DNA from: Martinezella rhizogenes
Lineage (GTDB): Bacteria > Pseudomonadota > Alphaproteobacteria > Rhizobiales > Rhizobiaceae
Direction: 5' to 3'
Assembly: GCF_027460065.1 (NCBI RefSeq)
Contig: NZ_JAPYZZ010000024.1
Span: 45,815 to 109,510, forward strand
DNA length: 63,696 bases
A program made the translations under genes and the position numbers. Below, one piece after another: positions 17,692 through 26,477 of the stretch. Positions within the stretch are counted from its first letter, which is position 1. Every line of letters starts with the position of its first letter. A model generated the notes under the pieces. That model searched no databases. It was not told where the DNA came from and was given only the letters and a program-made list of their open reading frames with translations.

Positions 17692-17760
17692 AGTGGACCT
17701 TTCATTTCGTGTTTTGGGCGCATATTAAAGGTCCACTTCATTAAGGGGAAACGGACCACT
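17692..17760 (+). promoter_or_regulatory. Repeated operator boxes between the MFS and MocR genes
   Basis: AGTGGACCTTT at 17692-17702 and AAAGGTCCACTT at 17727-17738 form an 11-bp inverted repeat with 24 bp between arms. A third box, GGACCACT at 17753-17760, differs from GGTCCACT by one base and lies in direct orientation relative to the second. MocR proteins typically bind such spaced direct and inverted repeats near their own promoters. The boxes lie between the two divergent start codons and would affect both genes. Confidence 0.6.
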
Positions 17761-17772
17761 CGGCAGGGGCAG

Positions 17773-19248
17773 ATGACTTTGGATGTTACCAGAAGGCGCG
17801 AAAGCGCCGCTCACTTGGTCGATGTCGATATCGACCGTGCAAGCAATGTTACCATCGGGCGACAGATCTATCTCGCCTTGCGGCAGGCGATCGTTGCTGG
17901 GCGCACGCCGCCCGGCGCGCGACTGCCCTCGACGCGTGTAGCCACTGCCTTATGGAAGGTGTCGCGCGGAAGCGTCGTCGAAGCCTACGACATGCTGCTG
18001 AGCGAGGGGTATATCGAAGGTCGTCCCGGATCAGGAACCTATGTAGCCGAGGACGTGCCAATGCGCGGGCGAATCTGCAGGCAAAACAAAGCCACGGATG
18101 CGACCGTGGGGCGTGTATCCAGAGCCGCAGCGCTGATGATTTCTACATCCGCACTTGAGCCGCCGCCACAGGTGGCATTCGTTCCCGGGCGAGCAGCGCT
18201 GGATGAGAAATCCCGAGCGATTCTGACGCGGCTTGGTCATCGCCATGTTGGCGCCGCCTCGGGCGTCTACGGCGACCCTCGTGGATTGCCGCAGTTGCGC
18301 GAGGCGGTTGCGACCTATCTGTCGGCCGCGCGGGGGCTGCGTTGCGACCCCGAGCGAGTGATCATTACGTCGGGCGCACAACAGGCGATCGACCTTGCTG
18401 CGCGAACGCTCATCGACCCCGGCGAGCGGGTTGCGATCGAGGATCCAAGTTATCCGCCGGCACGGCTCGCCTTCAGCGCCATTGGCGCAGCATTGACGCC
18501 GATCCCGGTGGATGGCTCGGGAATCCGTGTAGACATCTTACAGCAGTCCGGCGTGGATATTCGCGCTGTCTATGTTACGCCGTCGCATCAATATCCGACA
18601 GGCAGTGCTCTTTCCATGGCGCGTCGGATGGCTTTGATCGATTGGGCAGCGACTACGAACGCATGGATACTCGAAGACGATTACGACAGCGAATTTCGCT
18701 ACGATGAACGGCCTCTCAATGCGCTGCAGGGGATAGACGAGCATAACCGCGTCATCTACATAGGCACCTTCAGTAAGGCGCTGTTGCCGGGCTTGCGCTT
18801 GGGCTACCTTGTCGTGCCCGAAGCGCTGGTTTCTGCGTTTAGCAGCGTTAGGGCGGTGTTTGACCGTTTCCCGGCAACATTCCACCAGTTAGTGGTCGCT
18901 GACTTCCTGACCGAAGGGCATTTTTCCAGCCATCTGCGTCGGATGCGCGAGACCTATAGAACGTCGCGCGATATGCTGTTTCACTTTCTGCAGGTGCGTG
19001 TCTCGTCTCATCTGAAAGCGGAGCTTCCGAAGCAGGGCATTCATCTGCTTGCCGAGCCGCTCCATGACCGGGCCGACACCGAGATCGCCGAAACAACTCG
19101 CCGGGCAGGTATTACGCTGCTGCCGATCTCACCAATGTCGCTCCTCGAAAAGCCACGACACGGCATTCTACTTGGTTTTTCTGCCTTGTCAGAAAGGGAC
19201 GCTGATATCGCGACGTTTCGGCTAGCCAAAGTCTTGAGCGCGATTTGA
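17773..19248 (+). CDS. MocR/PdxR-type transcriptional regulator (GntR winged helix plus aminotransferase fold)
   Basis: About 491 residues from the ATG at 17773. Residues about 25-95 form the winged helix (IYLALRQAIVAGRTPPGARL, TRVATALWKVSRGSVVEAYD, GRPGSGTYV). Residues about 130-490 form a fold-type I aminotransferase domain: ITSGAQQAIDLAARTL, EDPSYPPARLAF, WILEDDYDSEFRY with the PLP-pyridine Asp, and YIGTFSKALLPGLRLGY with the Schiff-base Lys. So PLP can probably be bound, as in GabR and PdxR. Earlier in-frame codons overlap the mfs promoter and have no similarity. It likely controls the divergent MFS gene through the boxes between them. Confidence 0.9.
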   Translation: MTLDVTRRRESAAHLVDVDIDRASNVTIGRQIYLALRQAIVAGRTPPGARLPSTRVATALWKVSRGSVVEAYDMLLSEGYIEGRPGSGTYVAEDVPMRGRICRQNKATDATVGRVSRAAALMISTSALEPPPQVAFVPGRAALDEKSRAILTRLGHRHVGAASGVYGDPRGLPQLREAVATYLSAARGLRCDPERVIITSGAQQAIDLAARTLIDPGERVAIEDPSYPPARLAFSAIGAALTPIPVDGSGIRVDILQQSGVDIRAVYVTPSHQYPTGSALSMARRMALIDWAATTNAWILEDDYDSEFRYDERPLNALQGIDEHNRVIYIGTFSKALLPGLRLGYLVVPEALVSAFSSVRAVFDRFPATFHQLVVADFLTEGHFSSHLRRMRETYRTSRDMLFHFLQVRVSSHLKAELPKQGIHLLAEPLHDRADTEIAETTRRAGITLLPISPMSLLEKPRHGILLGFSALSERDADIATFRLAKVLSAI

Positions 19249-19755
19249 CCTAAAGAGCGTGGCAGCCGCCTAGGCTCGGCACAGGTCGAAGAGTTGATTA
19301 TGCTCAAGGTGAACCATCATTAGACACGGTTGTTTTTGCATAAACGCGTCGCGCTTGGACTGTACACTACAGACTTCTTTGCGGACACTCTTGGCGTGCG
19401 AGTGGTGAAAGGTGTGTCGACGGCAGACATTGTCTGGATCATGGCAACAATGAGTATTCCCAGGCGATCGGGCGTTGAGGGCTCCTGCTCATTTCGATTG
19501 CCGATCGACCCTGCCTCAGACGACTTGAGGCCCTCGCGAAACATCTCTCGATCGTCATGACCTTTGACGACAATCGCATAATCGTTGCGGGCGACGCTGT
19601 GCCACAGTTCGAGGGTGCCGGTCTTGCCGCTACGAGCTACCGTGTCGCGGGCGATCATCATCGCGTAGTCCGGATGCGACATGTCGCATCTCGGCACCTC
19701 TTGCGAGCTTACTATCGTCGCGACCGGAATTCCGACCGCGATCGGCAGGTTTGAA
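19249..19755. other. 507 bp with one unassigned open frame
   Basis: The longest frame is 125 codons on the minus strand (19320-19697, beginning [20 protein letters not shown]). I do not recognise a family, it has no clear ribosome site, and the last third is basic and low in complexity. Overlapping plus-strand frames are equally plain. It may be debris from the integration that brought hipBA, or a small unknown gene. Confidence 0.3.
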
Positions 19756-21078
19756 TCACTGAATCAGACGATGTGTCCTGCCAATCCTTCGGACAGTATT
19801 CTCATCGATCCCGGCCTTGCTCGCGTATTGCGGCCAACTCGACAAGACGTCGCGAATACCAGCGACCAATGATTTGGCCCTGGTAGGCTTGATGGAGGCG
19901 TTCTCGGCGAATGCAAGAAGATCCTTGAGGTCAAAGCCATCTCGCTTGCCATTCAGACTCATCTGATGCTGTCCCGTCCATTCGCCGCCGGGATTATAGG
20001 AATAGTTGACGTTGAACGCGGGGGATAGTTTCCAATCGCCTTCCTGGTTCATCAGGAACGCTATGTTTTTGACGTGGTCATCCTGATTCCTCGCTATGAC
20101 ATTAAAAACAGCCCGAATGAATTGCTGTTCAAGAGCTGGCGCACCAAGACCAAGCTCGCGGATCGTCAGGATCGCCTGCTCGTAGGAGTATCCTCGAGGG
20201 TCGTTGAAATCGAAGTGCTGCAACGCGCATAGGGATTGCATATGTAGCTTGTGCGTCACGCCCCTCCTGTCGACCGGCCGGTCAAACCGCCGCGTCATGA
20301 AATGGCTTCGACCACCTTCATGGTGCAACCGGGAGGGCATCATCTCTATTCCTGCGTCTATCGCCATCAGGTAGTAAGCGTACTCAATCAACCCAAACCC
20401 CTGAGGGTCGGGCTCTTCCTTATCGCGGTTGCTGTCGATACCGTCGAATTTCATCAACCAATGCTCAAAGCCTTCTCCCGCATCGATCTGACCATGTCGG
20501 AATTCGCCGGTTTCCTCGTTCCATGCCAGGATCGCTTTGGCACGTGCCCCTCCAGCCGACGTACCAACGCGAAGGATATCGTCGATCGCGGCGAGGTCAT
20601 TTTTGCCGGCCGGGATACCTTCAAGGTCTGCTTTCTCGCTGAGGACAATATTTGCCAGCCGTACGAGGTTCGCCACTTCGATATTTCGGGCTTTACGATT
20701 GGTCCCCAAGAGGGAAGGTCTGAATTCCAACGCTCCCATCCCACGTGTGCCAACGTAACAAAGCCGTTCCACGGGATTGAAACTTTCCGGACCACGACCC
20801 TGCTCAGCAAGCCACGTGTTGATGAGCCTGTCGCCATACTTGTCCGGCAGAGCATCGGCCAACATCCCAGGCAAACCCTTGAAGGTAGTCTTGGGAAGTG
20901 ACGGAAATGAATACGGGTCAGCGCTGAGCGGCATGACAAGAGGGGAAAGCTCGATGCCAGACTGTGCGAACTCGGGATCATATTGAAAAACGGCATAGCC
21001 GCTATCAGCAAGCCACGAGACAGCAGCGACTTCCCGCCCCCAGAGAACCACGGAAGCGTCAGTAGATGGCTCAGCCAT
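19756..21078 (-). CDS. hipA: HipA-family toxin (serine/threonine kinase)
   Basis: 440 residues, full length for the family. The N-terminal domain is followed by [20 protein letters not shown] and by the Gly-rich loop [17 protein letters not shown] (about residues 170-186). The catalytic loop N-x-D-x-H-x-K-N is present as NQDDHVKN (331-338), with Asp333 matching E. coli HipA Asp309. The second essential Asp (Asp332 in E. coli), 23 residues on, is Asn356 here ([10 protein letters not shown], codon AAC). That residue coordinates Mg2+, so activity may be impaired. HipA toxins phosphorylate aminoacyl-tRNA synthetases such as GltX. The start is four bases after the antitoxin stop with AAGGAATGATAA upstream, so translation is coupled. 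Confidence 0.9.
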
Positions 21079-21081
21079 TTA

Positions 21082-21429
21082 TCATTCCTTTTCCCCCCAT
21101 TCCCATTTCTTCGGAGGCTTTTGTGAGCTTGTGGGGCGGGACCTTTGGCGTTCCATCCCTTGAATGCGCACGCGTTCGATCGGCCGTACTCGAGAATCGG
21201 GGACAAGCAGGTCCAGGTTGCCTTCAATCTTCAGGGCGGTCAGTACCCGGAGCAGCGTATCGAGAGTGGGATTGTCACCTGCCTCAAGCCTCCGGAGCGT
21301 TCGCTCGGATATCCCGGCATCAACCGCCAACTGGCCTTGGGTGATGTTTCTGGACAAGCGAAGACGTTCAACCCTTTGCCCGATCTGCTTCGCGAGCATC
21401 TCCGGCGATATACGAGTTAAAGCGGCCAT
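21082..21429 (-). CDS. hipB: HipB-like antitoxin, XRE helix-turn-helix
   Basis: About 115 residues. The helix-turn-helix is VERLRLSRNITQGQLAVDAG and ISERTLRRLEAGDNPTLDTL (residues about 20-55). A basic, disordered tail (RQRSRPTSSQKPPKKWEW) is probably the toxin-neutralising or Lon-sensitive part. The ATG at 21429 is chosen over a TTG twelve bases earlier because GAGG lies six bases before it. It precedes hipA by four bases as in typical hipBA operons, and should bind its own promoter and HipA. An imperfect repeat ATCCT...AGGAT lies at 21523-21548, about 100 bp upstream of the start. Confidence 0.87.
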   Translation of the reverse strand: MAALTRISPEMLAKQIGQRVERLRLSRNITQGQLAVDAGISERTLRRLEAGDNPTLDTLLRVLTALKIEGNLDLLVPDSRVRPIERVRIQGMERQRSRPTSSQKPPKKWEWGEKE

Positions 21430-21682
21430 ATACGACCTCAAATCAAACTAAAGCGCTTTTAATAGGACTCAAATTACCGCCTAACAAGAAGCGAGTTAAT
21501 ATCGTTATAAGCGGACGCTTAGATCCTATTATTGACAATTTAAAGGATAATCGGCCATCAATGACCTTTACGAGTTCGATCCTTCCTGAAGTGTGTACGC
21601 GCACCCTTCCATGTCTGTGCGCTGAAGGTCGAAAAGCTGACACTTACATTGATCTTGTCGATCCAATCGTCCTCACATTGAC

Positions 21683-22057
21683 TGGCCGACGATTATGATC
21701 ACTCGCCACGGCGATGTTGTCGCCTACCGTAGTGCCTTCAAAGCCGGCATCCAGGACTTTCTCACAAAGCCGGTCGATGGCGAAGTTCTGTTCGAGGCGC
21801 TCCAGCAGGCCTTCGAAAGCCTGGATGCGCGGCTGGAGCGGTGCGAAGCCCAACGGCAGTTAGCAAAGTTGACGAACCGCGAACGCGAAGTTTTCGAGAT
21901 GATCGCCAACGAATGGGCAAGCAAGGAGATTGCGGCAGCGCTCGGCGTATCAGTACGTACTGTCGATGCACCTCGGGTAAAAATTTCCGGAAAACCCGGT
22001 ACCAGTTCGGTAGCCGAGTTCGTGCGGTTGATGCTCACCAGCAAGACGACGCAATAG
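21683..22057 (+). pseudogene. FixJ/NarL-type response regulator, N-terminally truncated
   Basis: The frame begins at DWPTIMITRHGDV, the middle of a receiver domain, and carries AFKAGIQDFLTKPVDGE with the conserved Thr-Lys-Pro. The phospho-acceptor Asp and the first half of the receiver domain are missing. A LuxR-type output domain follows (LTNREREVFEMIANEWASKEIA, LGVSVRTVDAPRVKISGK), but the recognition helix departs from the usual TVKAHRxxIMxK pattern. Only 113-125 codons remain of a usual 200 or so. With no intact receiver and a diverged helix it is most likely a dead fragment, although the ATG at 21695 could still start translation. Confidence 0.75.
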
Positions 22058-22171
22058 GTAGTTCTACCTACTCTGTATGGTGGCAACGCGGATTCTGTGA
22101 TGGAAGTCGATTAGGTACGACTTGGGCCGGGAAAGCCAGACGCTTCTCCAATCAAAAACAGGAACCACTCT

Positions 22172-22660
22172 GTGATCAAACGTTTTCTCGTAGTAGCATT
22201 CGCCTTCAGTTCCACGATCGGCGCGGCCCAGGCCGAACTCCTTACCGAAAAGAATATCCCTTCCGACCTCGCCGTTCAAATGGCCAGCAATGCAGTCGAA
22301 GCTTGCGCTGCAGACAACTATAGTGTGAGCGCAGCCGTCGTCGATCGTGCGGGTGTCCTTCGCGCGCTGGTTCGTGCAGACAATGCTGGTCCGCACACCG
22401 TTGACTCTTCGCGCGCCAAGGCCTTCACCTCTGCGTCGTTGCGGATACTAACCTCGAAGCTGGCAGAGAATGCCGCGAACAATCCGGGTTCGGCCCAGGT
22501 GGTGAACATTCCCGGCTTTTTGGTGCTTGGGGGTGGCGTACCAATCAAGGCTGGCGATGTGGTGATTGGCGCGATTGGCGTCGGTGGGGCTCCAGGGGCG
22601 AATCTCGACGAGGCCTGTGCCGTCGCCGCAATCAACAAAGCTTCTGAAGCGCTGAAATAG
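22172..22660 (+). CDS. Secreted DUF336 heme-binding-like protein (GlcG/HbpS family)
   Basis: 162 residues from a GTG with AGGAACC upstream. The first 21 residues are a signal peptide (IKRFLVVAFAFSSTIGAAQA-E). The mature chain shows the GlcG/HbpS fold: AVEACAADNYSVSAAVVDRAG, VLRALVRADNAGPHTVDSSRAKAFTSASL, FLVLGGGVPIKAGDVVIGAIGVGGAPG and DEACAVAAI. Proteins of this family bind heme or cobalamin or act as extracellular sensory partners. It stands alone after the response-regulator remnant, so any sensing partner has probably been lost. It is unrelated in detail to the UPF0303 protein at 11.7 kb. Confidence 0.85.
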   Translation: MIKRFLVVAFAFSSTIGAAQAELLTEKNIPSDLAVQMASNAVEACAADNYSVSAAVVDRAGVLRALVRADNAGPHTVDSSRAKAFTSASLRILTSKLAENAANNPGSAQVVNIPGFLVLGGGVPIKAGDVVIGAIGVGGAPGANLDEACAVAAINKASEALK

Positions 22661-22685
22661 CCCCGCGCCAAGCGCAACGCTTGCT

Positions 22686-22703
22686 CCCCGGCCGCTGCCG
22701 GGG
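22686..22703 (+). terminator. GC-rich stem-loop after the DUF336 gene
   Basis: CCCCGGC, CGCT, GCCGGGG form a perfect 7-bp stem with a 4-nt loop, 25 bases after the stop codon. There is no clear U-run, so termination is probable but not certain. Confidence 0.5.
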
Positions 22704-22814
22704 GGCGATCCTATTGTCCACCTTGCCTGTCCGCCGGTGTGAATTTTGTGAGGACGGCACTCTTTCACCGATAAGCCTTGCTATTGGCGCTGCGGCCGGG
22801 TCGCTGTGTCGTGC

Positions 22815-23756
22815 CGTGTTGACAGTCTCGGACTACCCGCGTTGCTCTCTGCCTACGCAACGGCACGTGGCTATCATGGCGTGGGATTCGGCGGTATTTC
22901 CGTTGGTGGCCTCGTTAACAATTACCGCGTCTTCCCACAAATCCCGGCCGATCATCTAAGGTAAACGCACGACCTTGCGCGCAACGCTTTCACGAAGGGA
23001 GAGCTTCCCGCGCATGGTGCGGAACTGGCCGACGATCTTGAGCGGCTGGTCGACTCCACGGCGCCGAGACCATTGCAGCCGTGATCTTAGAGCCCGTGGC
23101 GGGGTCGACCGGTGTTCTCCTCCCACCAAAGGAATATCTCGAGCGGCTCAAGGCAATCGCGGACAAACACGGGATCCTGCTCATTTTCGATGAGGTGATC
23201 AGCGGGTTCGGGCGTCTGGGCTCTCCATTCGCGGTTGATCACTTCGGAGTAACGCCGGATATTATCACCGCTGCGAAAGGACTGATGAACGGCGCCGTGC
23301 CGATGGGCGCAGTGTTTGCCAATAGCGAGGTTCACGGCGCACTGATGCAGGGGCCTGAAGGTGCAATCGAACTCTTCCATGGCTACACATATTCTGGCCA
23401 TCCTGTTGCACGTGCCGCCGGTCTAGCGACAATCGAAATCTATCGCAAGGAACGCCTCCTTACTCGCGCGGCTGAAATCGCTCAGTATTGGGAGGGAGCG
23501 GTCCATGGACTGAAAGGATGCAAGAACGTTATCGACATCCGGACGATAGGTCTGGTCGCCGGCGTCGAACTCGCGGCGCGAGATGGAGCGGTCGGCAAGC
23601 GAGCCTTCGATGTGTTCGTGGAGTGCTTCCAGAAGGGCGCACTTATCCGAGTGACAGGTGACATCATCGCGCTGTCTCCCCCCGCTGACGATCGAGAAAA
23701 GCCAAATCGATGACCTCCTGTCGATTCTGGCCGAAGCGATCGATCACGCCGAATAA
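22815..23756 (+). pseudogene. Class III (omega) aminotransferase, 5'-truncated with several lesions
   Basis: Coding similarity starts near LSAYATARGYHGVGFGGISVGGLVNN (given from about 22850) and passes an in-frame TAA at 22962-22964. It continues with NAFTKGELPAHGAELADDLE, changes frame near 23052, and resumes at ETIAAVILEPVAGSTGVLL. The part from 23081 is intact: LLIFDEVISGFGRLG, with the PLP Asp, and TAAKGLMNGAVPMGAV, with the Schiff-base Lys, are present. A C6 run at 23678-23683 causes another shift before the natural end SILAEAIDHAE at 23756. About the first 150 residues are missing. The enzyme class transfers an amino group from omega-amino acids or amines to pyruvate or alanine; this copy is inactive. 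Confidence 0.87.
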
Positions 23757-24025
23757 AGCAGATGCGGAGCGCGAGGTTGAAAAACGCCAGAGTCGCTTTC
23801 GCGCTCCCCCGCACCTTCCGCCGGAAATGGCATTCGGAGTTCTCCACCTAATTTAGGGAAACCGCTATCCGTCGAAATCGGCCCCAATCACCGACCATCT
23901 CTTAGGGGCTAACTTCAACCCGCCGGGAATTTTGATTTCGACGGTTGGAGTCGAGGTCCGCGCCGCCGCGGAGGAGGGCGCGGCGCTTCTCCAACATTTA
24001 AATCTGACTCACCCGCCTGCATTTT

Positions 24026-25657
24026 TCAATTCCCGGCACTCTCTATGCGGCGGGTCCTCAGCACCTTTTCCAGCCAGCCGAGTTCCATTTCCGGCACCGA
24101 TTCCAAGAGCAGGTCGGTGTAGTTGTCGAATGGTGGCGACAGCACCTTGGACTTTGGCCCGAAACGGACCAGCTTGCCCCGGTGCATGACCGCGACCGAG
24201 TCGGCGATGGCACGGACGATGGCGATGTCATGGGTGATAAAGACGTAGGAAACAGCGGTTTCCTCCTGGAGCTTCAGAAGCAGATTCAGGATGCCTTCGG
24301 CCACCAGCGGGTCGAGCGCCGATGTGGGTTCGTCGCAGAGGATCAACTCCGGTTTCGCCGCGATCGCCCGAGCAATAGCAACGCGCTGCTTCTGCCCACC
24401 TGACAGTTCCGCAGGATAGCGGTCGAGGAATCGATCGCCAAGTTCGATCTGTTCGAGCAGTTCCTTTACCCGTTCCGTCTTCTTCGCGCCGTGAACGCCG
24501 TAGTAGAAGGTAATCGGTCGGCCGATGATATCGCGCACCGTCTGCCGCGGGTTCATCGCTGTGTCTGCCATCTGGTAGATCATCTGCACGCGGCGCAACT
24601 GGTCTTTGTTGCGTGAGTTCAACGCCTTCGACAGTTTCTTGCCATCAAAGGTGATAGTGCCTTCGGATGGCGGGAGTAGGCCTGTAATGACACGTGCGAG
24701 CGTCGACTTGCCCGAGCCACTTTCGCCGACGACCGCCAGCGTTTGACCCTTCGGCAGATGCATCGAAACATCGTGCAGTACCTTGAAGCCATTAGCGTAG
24801 CCGGCGGTAACGTGGTCGATCTTCAGGAGCGTGTTGCTCTGGTCGACCGCTTCCGTGCGCTTGGTTTGCCGTACGTTGACCAGCGCACGGGTGTAATCCT
24901 TCCGTGGCGCTTCGATGATCTGTTGCGTCGTGCCATATTCGATCGCCTTGCCGTGACGCAGTACCATGATGTCGTCGGAGATCTGTGCGACGACCGCGAG
25001 GTCATGAGTGATATAGAGAGCGGCGGTACGCGTCTCCTCGATTGCATGCTTTATGGCGGCAAGCACGTCGATCTGTGTGGTGACGTCAAGCGCTGTCGTC
25101 GGTTCGTCGAAGACGATCAATTCCGGCTTCGGGCAAAGTGCCATCGCCGTCATGGCGCGTTGCAACTGTCCACCCGAGACCTGATGCGGGTAGCGCTGGC
25201 CGAAGATGTCCGGGTTGGGAAGGCCCAGCACTTTGAACAGGTAGAGGGCGCGCTTTTCCGCCTCTTCACGGCTCATGATCTTGTGGCGCAGCGCTGCTTC
25301 CATCACCTGCTCGCCGAGTTTGTGAGCCGGGTTGAAGGCGGCGGCTGCCGATTGTGCGACATAACAAACTTTGCAGCCGCGAATGGTACGTACGCCATCA
25401 CGGCTAAGCGTCAGAATATCCTTGCCGTTGAGTAGGACCTGGCCGCCGGTGATTTTCGCACCGCCACGGCCATAGGCAAGGGCGGAGAGGCCGATGGTCG
25501 ACTTGCCAGCTCCGCTTTCGCCGATCAGGCCGAGCACCTTGCCCTTTTGCACGTCGAAGGACACGTTTTCCACTAGGGTCACCATTTTGGGCGGTTCCCC
25601 AAACGGATAGCTCGTCGCCTCGATCGTCAGATTTTTTACGGAAAGCAGATCAGGCAT
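24026..25657 (-). CDS. ABC transporter, double ATP-binding protein (DppD-DppF fusion type)
   Basis: 543 residues, two ATPase domains. Domain 1: Walker A GESGAGKST, signature VSGGQLQRAM, Walker [14 protein letters not shown], switch YITHDLAVV. Domain 2: [43 protein letters not shown]. Both sites look competent. It is the last gene of the minus-strand binding protein-permease-permease-ATPase operon and overlaps the preceding permease by eight bases. It powers import of a family-5 substrate (peptide, opine or related compound). Confidence 0.92.
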   Translation of the reverse strand: MPDLLSVKNLTIEATSYPFGEPPKMVTLVENVSFDVQKGKVLGLIGESGAGKSTIGLSALAYGRGGAKITGGQVLLNGKDILTLSRDGVRTIRGCKVCYVAQSAAAAFNPAHKLGEQVMEAALRHKIMSREEAEKRALYLFKVLGLPNPDIFGQRYPHQVSGGQLQRAMTAMALCPKPELIVFDEPTTALDVTTQIDVLAAIKHAIEETRTAALYITHDLAVVAQISDDIMVLRHGKAIEYGTTQQIIEAPRKDYTRALVNVRQTKRTEAVDQSNTLLKIDHVTAGYANGFKVLHDVSMHLPKGQTLAVVGESGSGKSTLARVITGLLPPSEGTITFDGKKLSKALNSRNKDQLRRVQMIYQMADTAMNPRQTVRDIIGRPITFYYGVHGAKKTERVKELLEQIELGDRFLDRYPAELSGGQKQRVAIARAIAAKPELILCDEPTSALDPLVAEGILNLLLKLQEETAVSYVFITHDIAIVRAIADSVAVMHRGKLVRFGPKSKVLSPPFDNYTDLLLESVPEMELGWLEKVLRTRRIESAGN

Positions 25658-26477
25658 CGCCGCGTCCTCCCTTAAGGCTCGAGGTCCGTCTCATCAGCCA
25701 GTCGACGACAAGGTTGACGCATATTGCCAGGCCAGCAATCGCCCCGCCCGGAACAAGGGCAGCGGAAATGCCGAAGATGATGCCGTCCTTGTTATCCTTC
25801 ACCATGCCGCCCCAGTCGGCGGCGGGTGGCTGGATGCCGAGACCCAAGAAGGAGAGGGTGGACAGGAACAGAATGGAAAAGGCGAACCGCAGGCCGAATT
25901 CGGCTAGCAATGGCGATAGCGTGTTTGGCAGGATTTCCCGGAAGATGATCCAGCCCGTGCCTTCTCCGCGCAGCCGTGCCGCCTCGACAAACTCCATCAC
26001 CGCGACGTCGAGCGCCACGGCCCGGCCTATGCGAAACACACGGGTGGAATCCAGGATTGCCATGACGAGGATCAGGATCCAGAGCTGTTGCGGCAGAGCT
26101 GCCAGCACGACGAGGGCGAAGATCAGGGTTGGGATCGCCATCATCAGGTCGTTGAAGCGTGAGAACAACTGATCGACGAAGCCGCCGGTGACCGCCGCCG
26201 TGAACGACAGCAACATGCCGAGTGAGAAGGAGGTAACCGTCGCGGCAAGCGCTACGAAGATCGTTGTCCGCGCGCCGTAGATCAGACGTGACAACAGGTC
26301 GCGGCCGAGGTTGTCGGTACCAAGCAGAAAATCACCACCCATCGGCAACCAGATGTCGCCAACCACGTCGCGTTCACCGAAAGGCGCAATCCATGGCGCG
26401 AAGATGGCGCAGAACAAGGCCAGCACGATGCCAACGATGCCAACCCATGCACTTAGGGGGATAGAGCTTAATCTCAT
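25650..26477 (-). CDS. ABC transporter permease, DppC type
   Basis: 275 residues with about six membrane segments. It has the DppC-type N-terminal region (GTDNLGRDLLSRLIYGARTT) and the coupling motif VEAARLRGEGTGWIIFREILPN, followed by LSFLGLGIQPPAADWGGMV, which are hallmarks of peptide/nickel permease subunit 2. It overlaps the stop of the DppB-type gene by four bases and the ATPase start by eight. The partner subunit is encoded immediately before it. Confidence 0.9.
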   Translation of the reverse strand: MRLSSIPLSAWVGIVGIVLALFCAIFAPWIAPFGERDVVGDIWLPMGGDFLLGTDNLGRDLLSRLIYGARTTIFVALAATVTSFSLGMLLSFTAAVTGGFVDQLFSRFNDLMMAIPTLIFALVVLAALPQQLWILILVMAILDSTRVFRIGRAVALDVAVMEFVEAARLRGEGTGWIIFREILPNTLSPLLAEFGLRFAFSILFLSTLSFLGLGIQPPAADWGGMVKDNKDGIIFGISAALVPGGAIAGLAICVNLVVDWLMRRTSSLKGGRGDA

